From: Gerris lacustris
Taxonomy: Eukaryota > Arthropoda > Insecta > Hemiptera > Gerridae
DNA: 64,000 nt
Direction of reading: 5' to 3'
Assembly: GCA_951217055.1 (NCBI GenBank)
Contig: OX578276.1
Location: 37,658,205-37,722,204 of the forward strand
The notes under the pieces are model-generated. The model was not told the DNA's origin. It worked only from the letters and a program-made list of their open reading frames with translations, and did no database searches. The translations under genes were made by a program, and so were the position numbers. Shown piece by piece: positions 43,305 through 55,869 of this stretch (its first letter is position 1; each line of letters begins with the position of its first letter).

Positions 43305-46300
43305 CACCTTATCTTTTTCACTTTACCTTGATAATAACTTAATTCGATCAAATATCATGTAGAGTTTCATTTGTTAATTGATTTATTGTTCTTCACAGGA
43401 ATTGCTTTTAAAAAAGGCAAGGCGTCACAGAAGAAATTTCCAAGAATTAAAAATAAGAAATCTGATACTCATGGTAAGTTTTAATTTGATAGTTGTTGTA
43501 AGTTCTGTTAATAGATTACCAAAGTGGGTCTGAACTATTGGCAACACATACTAACTGCTTTGAAGGTTACGTGATCTCCAATGTTCCAAACAAACCACAT
43601 ATCCTAGTGGGGGTTTCATTAGTTACCATTTTAAATTAACATAGTTTATATGTTTCACCTAATATGTAGTTTATGGACCTTATTTTATCCTTGTTTATGA
43701 CCTTATTTTATCGATGTTATTTATTTAGTTAGAGATTTCATTAGTAGAATAATAACAGCTTACATAATAAGATGACCATTAAAATGTATGATTTATTTGG
43801 AATACAAAGAAAAGGAATAAGAAAGAAAAGGTTAAATGGAAGCTTTATCAATTATCTGTAAGGTTAGCTTATTGTGACTTCATTTTTTTTATTTTATATA
43901 TATAAATAATATATATATATATATATATGAATCCTTTTATTTTTATAATTAAAAGAAATCAAAACATTTGTAAATTTATCATTGAAATAGTTCTAAATGA
44001 AGTGTATAACAATTTTTAATTTGTGTCATGGATATTTACAATTTACACGTCCATGCGAGTACTAGTACATTTTTTCCAGAACAAAGCTTAAGCTTTCCAT
44101 ATACATATATTATATTTATTTTTGTTATTTTTTTTCGCTTTACTTACATTAACATGTCATTATTTCTATTATGGTTTTATGTGTTACAGGTAGAACTAAT
44201 TTGCTCAAATATGTGGGGCTTAGACATGCCAAAGATTTATCGCCAAAGGCAAAACTTTTGTTTAAACAAACACAAAAGATAAGGAGACAGATAAGAAGGG
44301 CCTCTAACCAGAATGTCTCGTTTAGAACACGGCTTAGGGCTGCTGAGAAAAGTTTGAAAAATGGTTTAGAGAAGGAAGTGGAGTCTTTTCCTTCAGCAGT
44401 ATCCTCTTTCTTAAAGTGCCAACTGCGAGAAAGCAAGAAGAGTCTACATGGAAGACGCTTCACGATGGAGGATAAAGTACTTGCTCTGTCCCTACTCAAA
44501 CGAAGTGGCAGAAGTTATAGATTCCTATCATAATATTTTATACTACCATCAAAACGTACTCTTTTAAGGTTGCTGGAATCCTTATCTTTCCATACTGGTA
44601 TCAATGATGATTTGCTTAGCCATTTAGCAGTAGTTGTTGAAAAACAGGTTAAGAACCTTGATAAAAAATGTATTCCAATGTTTGAAGAGATGAGTCTAGC
44701 TGCACATTTGGACAATAATTCATCTCTTGATGAGATTCAAGGATTTCAAGATTTTGGTGATGGAAGGAGAACCAATTGTTTTGCTGACAAGGCCCTTGTC
44801 TTTGGTTCGTGGCTTAAGAAGAAATTTTAAGCAACCAATTGCGTTTTATTTTACATCATCTTCAGTTAAAAGCAATGACCTTAAAATGCTAATTAAAGAA
44901 GTCAGCAGTAGTGTCTATGATGCTGGTTTACAACTATCTGCTACTGTATGTGACCAGGCATCGGCAAACATGGCTGCATTTAATAGTCTTTGCGAAGCTG
45001 CAAGAGTTTAGTGTCTGAGGAAAAATGTGGAATACATGGGAGAATATTTTGTTGTCAAGGGTGAAAACGTCATTCCTCTTTTCGATCCTCCTCACCTCCT
45101 TAAAGGAATAAGAAATGTTCTTCCTAACAAAATTTAAAGTTTATCTACAAAAATCAACATCTTACAGCATCATGGGACCATGTAGTTCAATTCTATAATA
45201 TAGATTATAGCTACAGCTTCAGAATGGCTGTGAAACTGACGGATGCCCATGTGATTCGTGAAAAAATAAAGGAGATGAAAGTGGCTAATTTTGCCCATGT
45301 GGCCAGTCCATCCAAGTTGGATCAGCGATGTTCCTACTAGCTGATAGATGTAAGTTCAAAAATACTACTTTTTTAAGATTTTTAACGTAAGTATTATTAA
45401 ACAGTAGCCATTCCTTTTTATTTTCTTTGAAGAATATAATTACTAAAGTTGGTCCCTAATAATTATCTATTGTATTATTATTATTTATATTACATTACGT
45501 CGATGAGAAGGCAATAAAAAATAATTCAGTAATTTCAAAAGTGGCTTTAATGGAATTTTAGGTTAATTGATAATTGATGGTCTAATTAACTTAATTTCTG
45601 TGTTCTTTTATATTTTTTATTTTTTTATTATTATTATTTTTTTGTGTCCTTTTATTATTTTTTATGTTTATATTTACTCTGCATGTAATAAATGATTAAT
45701 TTATTCTCTTTATTTTGTTTTAGCTGCCAGAGAAGACTTAGATGCTAAGGATAAGGAAACAGCTCAATTTCTTCTATTCATTGATGAACTTTTCGATAGT
45801 GTAAATGGGGTCTGCTGTTTGCCCAATGAAACTTAAAAAATTAAGATGTGCTATCCAGCGGGGAAGCAGCCACATAGCTTTTCGGAATGAAGCTGTTAGG
45901 ATCCTGGAATCCATGAACTATGCTGAGGAAAACGGAAAAGAGTACAAAACTCCGAGAATTAAGAAATGGATCAGGACTATCAGAAATATCAAACAATTAT
46001 GGTTTTCATTAGAGAGTAAAGGCTTCCAATTTCTGAGCCTAAGAAACCTTAACCCGGATCCTTTAGAAAATAAGTTTGGGTCATAAGGAGCTATGGTTTC
46101 AGGAACAATATGCCTTCATGCTCCAATTTCATAGGAACATACAAGAGCCTTCTCCTGAATGATATGGTGTCTTCTCATTCAGTTGGTGGCAACTGTGAAG
46201 AAGATGACTGCAGTGTGTTAGACAACCCAACCTGCAGCAATACATTCAGAGGAGTGAAACCATGGCTAGCAAACATTCTTCATGACTCCATCCACCATTT

Positions 46301-46484
46301 GTTCACGGTATCCAATAGGTTTATTGTCTTTATGTAACTTAACTAAATCATAGGATAGAACCGATCAATACCAACAGGAAGTTAAATCTACTATTCAAAG
46401 TTGTCCTAAACTTACAGGTGGAAAGAGATTATGAACCCTCAAGCTCCGAGTTTGTATGGTTTAGTTAAGTTTAGGATACTTCGA

Positions 46485-47990
46485 ATCAGATCAAGGTTTA
46501 GCAATTGGGTCTCCTCTTAGTCCTATCATGGCAGAATTATTTTTGCACTATTTTGAAAAAGAGTTTATTATGAACAAGGAAAAGAACCCCTTCTTTAAAC
46601 ATATAATCTATTATAAGAGGTATGTAGATGATGGCATTGCTTTATGGTGTGGTACTGACCGTCAGTTAGATCTTTTTTAAAATATTTGAATGGATTAGAC
46701 CCAGATATCAAGTTTACCATGGAGAAAGAAGAAAAAGGTAAACTTAACTTCCTGGACATAACGGTAAAGAGAGTCGGTGACCATCATGGGTTTAGTATTT
46801 ATAGAAAAACTACTCATACAGACACTGTGATTCCAAAGAGTTCAAACCACACGTGGAGCCATAAATCAGCTGCTTTTAGATCAATGTGTTGGAGGGCTGC
46901 CACGGTACCCATGAATAAAGAAGATTTTCAGAAAGAATTACAGATAATCAAACAAATAGCAGTAAACAATGGGTACAGTGAACAAATGGTGGATGGAGTC
47001 ATGAAGAATGTTTTAAAAAGACAAGATGAGGGTAAACTTGGAATAGTAAGAGAGAATAAATCAGTTAAGAAGTATAGGAAGGTGCTGTATGTAGGTAGGG
47101 ATGAGCAGAAAGTATTATCTGAACAGGAAAAATGGAAATCAAGCCGGCATTATATACTGGTAATACTATAAGACATAATCTTATGAATGCTAAACTTAAA
47201 AAGAAAAGTAAAGAAAAATGTAGTGGAGTCTACCGTTTAAAATGTTTAGAGGACGGGTGTAACGCGGAATATACAGGACGTTCAGGAAGAGCACTAGAGA
47301 AGAGGTGGGCGGAGTATTTTGGAGCTGTGGATAAATCAAGAAAATTGGAACTTGAAGAAGATGAATTAAAATCTGATTTAAACAACCAAATATCTCATTA
47401 GAACTAACTCAGGAAGTGATATAATGAAGTTACAGAAGAAGCAACAACTAGTTTTGGAAACCATCAAGGAAAAGCAGAATAAGAATGAGAACATCATTCA
47501 AAGATCGGCTTTTGCAAAACATGTATTAGAGAGTGGCCATAGGTTTGAAAAAGATCAAAATAAAATAATATTGCACAGAGAAGATTTTGGTAGGAGATTA
47601 AATGTGTTAGAATCTTTAGAAATCTATCTCTCTAGTAAGAACCCGTCTACCGAAACTCTTAATGAGCAAGTAGAAGTTGTTAGATCTCCTATTTTTAAAA
47701 AAATGTTTGATAATTTAAATGAAATAACTTAGTGTAGTCGGCTTTTAGTATAACCTTTTAAATTGTAACCTCTATTTGTTTTTGTTTCTAATTCTAATCT
47801 AGTCTGACAAGTTAATTTTTATTAATGTTTTTATTTATTTTAGTTTATCTTTGTTCTAAGTGTGCTAAATGTTGTTATGCTTTGTTGTAGGGTTTTTAAA
47901 TTTTGTTAGTTGTTATCATAATGTTATAGTGTTTTAATAGTACCTGGAGATGACCACAGTGTTGTTCGAAATACGTATAGTAATAATTTA
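46485..47990 (+). pseudogene. Penelope-like retroelement: RT plus GIY-YIG endonuclease
   Basis: The RT part starts with QGLAIGSPLSPIMAELF (46492), then RYVDDGIALW (46618-46647) with the catalytic YVDD intact, then FLDITVKRVG, YRKTTHTDTVIPKSSNHTWS and AFRSMCWRA (46686-47170). After a frameshift near 47150 comes the GIY-YIG domain, GVYRLKCLEDGCNAEYTGRS with GRALEKRW (47230-47310), and a C-terminal region ending KHVLESGHRF and RRLNVLESLEIYL (to 47732). This domain order is diagnostic of canonical Penelope-like elements. The first half of RT is missing. Breaks: stops or shifts near 46680, 47150, 47400. The 3' flank has a degenerate ribozyme-like core (CTGGAGA at 47944, CGAAATACG at 47967). Confidence 0.9.
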
Positions 47991-48063
47991 TTTGATTTAA
48001 AGCTATATTCTGTGATTATAGAACTAAAGTCTTGATTTCCTTTATTTATTTAAGATAAATTAA

Positions 48064-50160
48064 GACATTGCAGTATATGATGAAAAAAGGAATAACCAGT
48101 TCAGTTTTGGTCATATGCTTTCAGAACGGCACAATAACAGCGCTATAGCATATTGGTTATCTGAATGGCTAAGAAGTGATATTCCACCTCCCAAGATAGT
48201 TGTCACTGATCAATCCAAGGCGTTAATGATGGTATGTGTCAAAGTTTTTACAATTGAGGGAACGCTAAATAAATATTTGAAAACTTGTTCCGACCTATTA
48301 TTCGAAGAACATGTGGATATTCCCCAATGTATGTTGAGAAATGATTTCAACCATACTATGCACCTTATTAGCACGTGGCCTGAATTGAAGTTAGCTACAC
48401 GGAGAGTAAACAATTTCTATATGAGAGCAATAGGTCTAGTTATAGCAACGACAGAATATAGTGTTGCAAAGCGATTAATTAAGTATATTTTTACAGCTGC
48501 TCTTCATGAAGAGGATGGTACCAATGAAGATGGCCTTCCAACCTCTTGTGAAATGGCTAAAAGATATTTAAAGAACCGAATAGCGACCCACGAGGTGTCA
48601 GAGAACCCAGTATGGTCAGTTCAAAAGAAATTGACACTAGTGACGTAGAAGACTCCGAAGAATAGTTGACATACTTTGAAGATATCAAAGGGATGTACAC
48701 GTTGGTAGAGGAGCAATCAACTCAATCCATTAACAAAGGAAGTCACGACAATATGCAATACTCCAAAGGTATAGCAAAACGTTTTTTGGACTTCTGTATT
48801 TGCCCCTATATGGTCAGCTGTAATGGTGCCTATTTTAGGCTACAGCAAAGTAACTGAGTCCAGTTCGTCATCTGCAAACCAATTCAATTATTTAAAAAAT
48901 CGAGTTTTCAAGCACAAAACACTGCCTGAAAGGCTAGATAATTTTTTAATCACTCACGTGGAAAATACTTTAGGAGAAATTAAATTAAGCTCGAAACTTG
49001 AAACTTTTTCACGTCAAGAAGTAAAGCAAGATGAATTAAATGACAGAGACTATGCTGAACTTAATAACTCGCCGAAAACGCTGTCTCCGGAAATGAATGT
49101 CACTGAGAAAAGTAATAATTTAAAAGAATCAATCAATATAGACGGTACATCAGAAACTTTCACCAATGCTGCAAGTAGTTGGCTAGATGAAAAAGTGGCA
49201 ACTGAAGAACCAATTATAAATAAACCTAGTCATGACATAGAGGGGACTGAAGAACACTTTGAGAACTGGCGCGGACTTGGATTAGAAGAAGTAAGAAAAA
49301 AATCTAAAAACTAGCTAGACAAAGATCCCACGATATTATATGTTAATGAGTAAGGCGAAATGTTCAGTAATAGGTAACATTAGTAATGGAAATTTGGAGA
49401 TTTTACGAGCAGTCGAGCTTAAAGGCATCAGATATTCTTTGCAAAACACTTGCATATTCGATACTATCTTTCTGTTAATATGTGTTGCTTTTTGTGACAG
49501 TGAGGAATATTCCAGTTACATTAATGTACAAAAAGAAGACTCACTTTTGTGCCAGATGGTTTCTTATGTCCTGCGGGATGGAATAACTGTTCAAACTTAC
49601 AGCGAACGTGCCAACATTTTAAAAGATATATTTCTAAAGGACCAATTAGAAAAGGATCATCATATAACTATAGATTGTGCGGCAACGGCATATTTTATGC
49701 TCAATAAGCTTATCAAAGATTTTCCATCTTTGAAATGTTCAATAAATTGTGACTGAGGAACAGTGACTAATAGCTGTAACATAACAATTCCAGTTCATCT
49801 TCCCTTAGAAAATATGATGTTTTTTAATGATGCAGTTCAGAATTATTTTGATGAATACCTATTTAAATGTGATAATTGCGGATCGAAGGACGTTGAGCAT
49901 ACATTTGAACATGGAAAACATGTGTTTCTCGAACTCATATGTGAGGGCCATGACTTGAATATACAGCTACAAAATATCCCACGCTTCCTAGCCTGTCCTA
50001 CTGAAGACTCCATTCGAAAGCTTTGAGGAGTAATAAATTTCATTCCACCAATATCAAATAACATTAATGCAGTTGGACACCATGTTGCACTGGCGTACAG
50101 AGAAAATAACACTTGTTGGGAGCGCTGTACGATGACCTCGCTGGGAAAAAGACGATGCAA
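48064..50160 (+). pseudogene. Mutator-like transposase fragment followed by USP-like protease domain
   Basis: Part 1 (48100-48660): FGHMLSERHNNSAIAYWLSE, VVTDQSKALMM and MRAIGLVIATTEY match MULE-type transposases of arthropod transposons. Part 2 (48820-49314) is a charged linker. Part 3 (49340-49756) has GIRYSLQNTCIFDTIFLLIC, like the Cys box of USP deubiquitinases (NTCxxNSxxQ). Part 4 (49763-50160) has a CDNCGS zinc-binding pair, then VINFIPPISNN and GHHVALAYRENNTCWE, like the USP His box (GHYxAYxR), followed in another frame by YDDLAGKK. Frames are separated by single stops or shifts (48645, 49314, 49754, 50024, about 50130). A cysteine protease may act on ubiquitin-like tags, but activity is pure inference. 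Confidence 0.65.
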
Positions 50161-50568
50161 GCAAATGCGGCGAAAGCTGTCTGGCGAAAATTGTCTCCCA
50201 TTCAACAACTCTACGCAAAAAAGGCGATCGAAGATATTTTAGTGCTTGGGCAGTTGGACTTACTTACACTTGACACAGTTAGTACGCTGTACAGTCCAGT
50301 ACTGTAATACAGTTAGTACACTGTACAGTTCAGTACAGTGACACAGTTAGTACACTGTAGCAGTTCATCTTCTACTTCCATGCATACCTCGGCATCCTCA
50401 AATCCACGATCCCTTGAAAGTCCTTGCACATACCATACATCGAGAACTTCTACTTCTATTTACCATCAATATCCTCCCTCACAACTAGAAAATGTGCTTA
50501 TTATTCCCCAGACAGGCACATTCAATAGTATTCGTGATTTATGGAATGACAACACCTATACCACATAA
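50150..50568 (+). pseudogene. BESS-like motif tail with Ser/Thr-rich C-terminus
   Basis: VWRKLSPIQQLYAKKAIEDI then LVLGQL resembles the BESS motif that ends many MADF/Myb-type proteins. It reads in one frame with the YDDLAGKK end of the protease-like part, so it is either a chimeric join or a genuine C-terminal extension. The Ser/Thr-rich tail to the stop at 50568 is interrupted by a minisatellite. Confidence 0.45.
50258..50356. repeat. 34-bp minisatellite, 2.7 copies
   Basis: ACACAGTTAGTACaCTGTAC then AGTtCAGTACtgTg repeats with a 34-36 bp period. Units contain the self-complementary ACTGTACAGT. It inserts into the BESS-tail frame and creates stops. Confidence 0.85.
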
Positions 50569-50599
50569 AATTGCTTGATTGCTGTATTATAATATACAA

Positions 50600-51715
50600 C
50601 TTTCATATTTTGTTTGTATGAATAAATAAAAAAATCATTTTCTTTAAGACGCCTATTTTATATACAAATGTTACAATACTGTCTTTTGAAATACAACTTT
50701 TTCACTTTTTTTCAAATAAATAAAAATTACATAGATAACTATTTTTGTGAGTTCTTTCTTACATTTATAGACTGCTCAAACTCCGTTAAAATAAGCAGAA
50801 AATTAATTTCTAATCTCTTTGGCAATAGAAGTTGGATTTCATTATTGAATTTGTTCGAGTGCTGGCAACTGTTAGGAATCTGTTCTCCAGCTTCCAAGTT
50901 CCATTTCACCAGTGGCAGTGACTGTGTGAAGATCCTCGACTGTGTTTTTTTCCAGTGTGTGATAGCGACTCATCATAGAAGAGGTGTAGTTAAATAACCA
51001 AACAACGCTTCACACAAAATAGCTATCATAATTTTGATTCCAATACAGATATCGAATTATTGCATTCTTGTAATAAAAGCAAGAAACTAACGGTTCTGGA
51101 AAACTTTGAAATTTCCAAGCACTTAAAGTCATGTCTTTATAACTGCCTTAATGACCCTCTCTGTCTCCTATACTCAAAGTATTTTTAGAATAGTCAGTGC
51201 TTATTTTAATTTATTTACCTGTCACTTTATCTAGTAAATCGTTTCTTTCATTTTTTTCATCTTAGTTATTTATTTATAATTTTTATTTTATTTTCCTTCA
51301 CTTATTGTGATTGTTTGATTGTCTTTCTTTTTATTTGTCATTTGTAGACTGTAGTCCCGATATTTGTGTCCGGTTTTACAATATTTGTTTCGACACATTG
51401 TTCTTTTTGTACTACTCTTTTACTCTTGTTATATGATTTTGCATTATCATCTCTTTTTAATTATTTATTTATTATTTATTTGTAGGTACTTAATTTCATA
51501 GTTTTAGATTGCCATATTTTTATTTTAAAGTTTGTTAAGTTCCAGATTTCACGGTTTCTCTTCTTATTGTATATTGTTACTTAGTGTTTATATTTTTTCA
51601 TTATAATTTATTATATTTTGAATTTTATCAATTATTACCTTGGGTTAACACTAGCCCACAATAGCCCATCAGCTCAGTCTAACAATGTTACCCAAACTCA
51701 AAATCCAGCAGAACA
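50600..51715. other. AT-rich stretch, nothing assigned
   Basis: A 109-codon plus frame (50668-50997) has no motif. The rest is T-rich with no coding signal. The region separates the BESS tail from the hAT relic. Confidence 0.35.
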
Positions 51716-51724
51716 GCAGGCTAG

Positions 51725-53192
51725 AGACCACGACAACTAATTTTATTTGGAACCAAAAAAAGCTTCGAGCTATCTGAAGGTGACCAAAATAAAATGAATA
51801 AAGCGCTTGTTGAAATGGTGGCTAAATATTTCCAGCCACTATCTGTGGTTGAGAATATTGGTATAAAAATTATTCCAAGGCTCTTCAACCTTTGTATAAG
51901 TTGCCAAGCAGAAAGACGCTGAGTGGGAGATTGATTCCCGATATGTATAATACGGTTAAAAATACGCTTGTGGGCATGCTGGAGGAAGTGGAGCATGTTA
52001 CTGTGACGAGTGATCTGTGTTCATCGGAAACTTGCGAATCATTTATCACGTTGACCGCTCACTTTATTTATGATAATAAATTGCAGTCTAAAGTGTTGGA
52101 GACGAGCAAGTTACCTGGTGGATACTGGGCAACATATTGGTACCGCAATGTCGGACATTTTATACAAGTGGGGAATATTTAATAAAGTTTCGTGCGTAGT
52201 TACGGACAATGGTGCGAATATAAAAAGTGCAGTAACAAATTATTTACGGAGAAGAAACCACCCATGCGTTGCCCACTCACTAAATTTGTGTGTGGAGGAC
52301 ACCATAAAAAAGAACCTCGACTTCAGTGATTTGCTCTCAAAGTGTCGCGGTATTGTTACACATTTCAAATTGAGTAATTGGCCTCCGATAAATTAAAACA
52401 AAATGCAGACAAGAATGGGGGTGAGCGAATTAAAATTAAAGCAGGACGTGCCAACCCGTTGGATCTCAGCTCTTTTTATGCTACAACGATTTTTGGAGGT
52501 GAAAGATCCACTTTCAGCAGCGGTAACTTCCCTTCCCTCCATTCCTTATAATTTGAGTTCTTCGGAGTGGGAAATGATAAGAGACTGTGTCCCAATTCTA
52601 TCCCCTGTAGAAAAGGTTTCTACGGAGTTATCAGGGGACTCGTACCCTACTTTAGGTATGGTAGTTCATAAGTGGTTTACAGTTCTGTGTACGGAATCAA
52701 AATCCTCAAACCTCAACTGGCCACCGTCTCAAAAAATCCCTTCTAGATATTTTCAACAGTAGACTTGGGGCTTTCGAGTCAGATAGAGTTGCCTCTATAG
52801 CGACCCTGCTAGATCCGAGATTCAAGAAGAGAGGGTTTGGTGTTGACACCAATGCAGTTATCGCCGAAAAGTAGACATGAGAGCAACTTGAATCCCTATT
52901 TAGATTATCAGATAATCAATTATCATCCACAGAAAACACGCCCGCACCACCACCGCTAACTAGTGTGCAAAATGAGGGTTCCAGTGTATGGAACTTTTTT
53001 GATTGCAAATCTCAGTTTATTTCATGCAGGACGACGGATTCTTTCAGCCTGTTTCCTCGAGGAGCAGAAAGAAAAAAAACGTAAACAAATGGTTCCATCA
53101 CAGGTTACCATAGAAACCTCAAATAAATATGACAGTTTATCAGACACAGACTCGGCCGAAGATATAATGGATTTCGAAAACCCCCCTCAATA
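51725..53192 (+). pseudogene. hAT transposase relic (ZBED-like)
   Basis: Blocks in order: MVAKYFQPLSVVENIG (51810), LPSRKTLSGRLIPDMY, VTVTSDLCSSETCESFITLT with the catalytic Asp of SD, then in the next frame WGIFNKVSCVVTDNGANIKS with the second Asp, HPCVAHSLNLCVEDTI, DVPTRWISALFMLQRF, and a C-terminal piece with LLDPRFKKRGF. This is the standard hAT order. Frameshifts near 51850, 52130 and 52740 and several stops make it inactive. The BED zinc finger and the dimerisation tail are not recognisable; no TIRs were found. Confidence 0.85.
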
Positions 53193-53214
53193 AATAGTTA
53201 ACAGTAATAAGAAA

Positions 53215-55720
53215 ACATTTCCAATGCATCCTATCATTATGTTAGCACAGTTTAAATCACATGCCACTTTTATCAGAGATATAAAAAAGGGTCTTAAGGG
53301 AGAACTAGAACTGAAACAAAAGAAGGATAGAATACTAATTTATAAGCAAAATACTGACGACTTTAAATTGATGCAAACTTGATTAACTAATAATAACGTA
53401 GAGTTTTATACTTTCCTTCCAAAAACGGAAATCGGACCTAAGTATATCTCGTACGTCTACCACCGACGACTACTACCACTGAGATTAAAGAAGACCTGGA
53501 CAGACACAATAATTTAGATATTGTGAATATAAAACAATTCGAAACAAAGGATGACGATGGAAACTCTGTCGGCAATTCTTTATTTCTAATATCGTTTAAA
53601 CCGGGGGCTCTGATTAAAACTATATTAGATGTAAAAACTATACTATACTGCAGAATCTCATGGGAGAAATTCTTCGGACATGTCGCTCTGACCTGCCATA
53701 AAAAGGTAAAATGTGATAAGTTCGCTGGGGCACACGACTCTAGAGAATGTAAATTAACCGTGTCAGATAATAATTTGAAATGTGCTAATTGCAATGAAAA
53801 ACATAGCGCTTTCGATCAAAATAGTGAAGTTTATAAGTCAATTGCAATTAAAAGAGCCCAGAAACTAAATATAACTACAGGGAAAAAAATTCAATCCTCA
53901 CGGACCTTTACAAATCAGCGCAGACTTTCCAGACGCTCTAAATCAGAACATGGCTCAACACCAGACTCCAGCCTGGCCGAGACCTTCTACTTCCTGCCAA
54001 GTCAAAAACAAATCTGAACCCATCCTCACTTAATGAAATTTTCTCTATATTCAAGAACTTTACAAATTTATTTAATGTATCAAATATTTTCACATTAATT
54101 AAGAATCTTAGTTTTAGATTAAAAGAAGCACCTGACACAGTTTCAAAAATTATGATAATTGTAGAATCGATCTTTTCCTTTCTGGATTAATATGAATAAG
54201 CTCCCACCAAACCTAAAAATTTTGCAAGGGAATTGCAATTCCATATTAGAAAAGAAACATGAATTACTACATGTACTCAATGATTTAGAAATAGATATCT
54301 GTAGTCTCAATGAAACTAAACTTGACATTTCAAAAATTCTTAAATTTAAAAACTATAAAGTCTATAGAAGAGATAGAAATACTCATGGTGGAGGTGTGGC
54401 CATTCTCATTAAATCAACGATACCAAATGACCAAATTTCTTTACCTCAAACTCACGCACTAGAGGCCATTGGTGTAAAAGTAGGACTTAAAAACTATAAC
54501 TTAAATATTATATCTGTCTATAGGACAGGGAACGACACAAATTACTATACCAATGAACTTGATCATCTTATGTCTTCTGGAAAACATGTCCACAAAACAT
54601 CCTAGGAGATTTAAATTCTCGACATACATCCTGGAATTGCCCAACTTCCAATAAAGCTGGGAATGTGCTATAAAATCTCTCAATAAATAGACTACACTAT
54701 TTTAGCTCCTGATAGTCCGACTTATTACCCACCTAGACCACGCAAGCCGCAAGCCTTGCTTTCTAGACTTGATCGTGTACAAAGGAAAACTTGTTCTTTC
54801 TGACCCATCTAGTTTAAGCTTACTTAGCGCTGATCATAACCCTGTTTGCTCTACACTTTTTGAAACTCATTGCCAGGAAGCTAAACTAAACTCCTTCTTC
54901 CATAAATTGGACTGGGAAAAATTCAGGCAACATCTAAATAAAAATTTGACAAACCAACTCTTACTAGTTTTTCTGAAACGGGAAAAGCAATAAAACCATT
55001 TATAAAAACTTTGTTAAATGCGGCAAAATCCCGCAGCTACGTTTACTTTACATTTCTGTTTTATGTTTTCTAGAACTTGAAGAGTTATTATGGAGCGGTA
55101 TATGTTCTTTCTACATTAATACTCCTGATCCCTGCTACCTTCCCCTTTACATCTGCCAGATCAGCGACTTCACATGCAAACAAGACCAAATGCGAATTCA
55201 CTATCAAGAAAATCATCCTAATCAAGAACAAAATGTAATTTTGTTAAAGTATTAACTATTTAATATTAATATATACACACATATAGCGTGTGTTTGTGGC
55301 AAAGATGAGAATATTATGATTATACAAGTTGTTTAATCTGATACCTCTATGATTCTATAAGATCATGTTTTAATCTTGTGTGTCCTCAGAAGCACATACA
55401 ATAATAAAATATTACTTTTTTGTTATAAATGTTTATTAATCATACTTCATATTTTAGACGTTATTGGATCAATTCCATTTGATCCCGGATAAAATAAAAA
55501 TTTTAATCAAACTTAAAAACTGGATTAAACGCAAACACCATAAACTAAGGACTCATTTTCTTGCGAAATTATCAAATGCTTTGCAAAACATGGTTAAAAA
55601 GGAATTAAAAATTTACAAAAATTACTTTTTTTTTATCAAAATTAACTTCTACTAACAATTCATCCTTCTGGAAAGTAGTTAAATATTTCAGGACCAAAAA
55701 ACTCAGATTCCCCTATAATA
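53215..55720 (+). pseudogene. Jockey-type LINE relic: ORF1 gag, endonuclease, RT fragment
   Basis: ORF1 (53215-54017) is broken early, then from 53523 reads on to a zinc-knuckle region, CHKKVKCDKFAGAHDSREC and CANCNEKHSAF. ORF2 begins at 54192 with the apurinic endonuclease: LQGNCNSILEKKHELL, SLNETKLD, GGGVAILIKS. A second part (54769-54993) continues with SADHNPV, the endonuclease His motif. A later piece (55464-55720) has LKNWIKRKHHKLRTHF and FWKVVKYFRTKKLRFPY, the region between endonuclease and RT. About 470 bp of unrelated-looking sequence (55010-55460) separates them. RT itself is lost. Confidence 0.85.
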
Positions 55721-55869
55721 ATATATAACCAACCCGTATATAGTTTGCAGTCCAAAGCTAACATTCTAGGTGCAACTGTCTCAACAGTTCATGGCCAAAA
55801 TGATACTTTAGGTTTAAGAAGCAATCTTAACAGAATCAACAGCCAAGTTAAAAATTTTATTAAAAGTCC

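Larger units (their letters stand above)
39600..46330 (+). pseudogene. THAP9/P-element-type gene 2, multi-exon, with THAP exon
   Basis: The THAP exon (39600-39813) has FNKWLADI, VCLDHFTDDCF and NSAIPNISLP, the C..H and AVP-like marks; its first cysteines would be on an unseen upstream exon. Short linker exons follow: about 40360-40421, 40740-40833, 41027-41092, 41254-41410, 41999-42139, 42281-42379, 43399-43472, mostly with phase-1 gtaag introns. The large exon from 44190 has SLHGRRFTMEDKVLALSLL, CIPMFEEMSLAAHL, GFQDFGDGRR, VRGLRRNFKQPIAFYFT and PLFDPPHLLKGIRN; a last exon from 45724 has DELFDSVNG and DPLENKFGSIRSYG-like blocks split by shifts. Defects: in-frame stops at 44531 and 45009, a frameshift near 44805, and shifts near 39700 and 45800. 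The Penelope-like element follows directly and may truncate its 3' end. Confidence 0.85.

Noticed and set aside
42998..43351. 117-codon minus-strand frame
   Set aside because: It is the translation of ATCGATG repeats in the hAT-type MITE.
50668..50997. 109-codon plus frame as a gene
   Set aside because: No motif, low-complexity start and no splice or promoter context.
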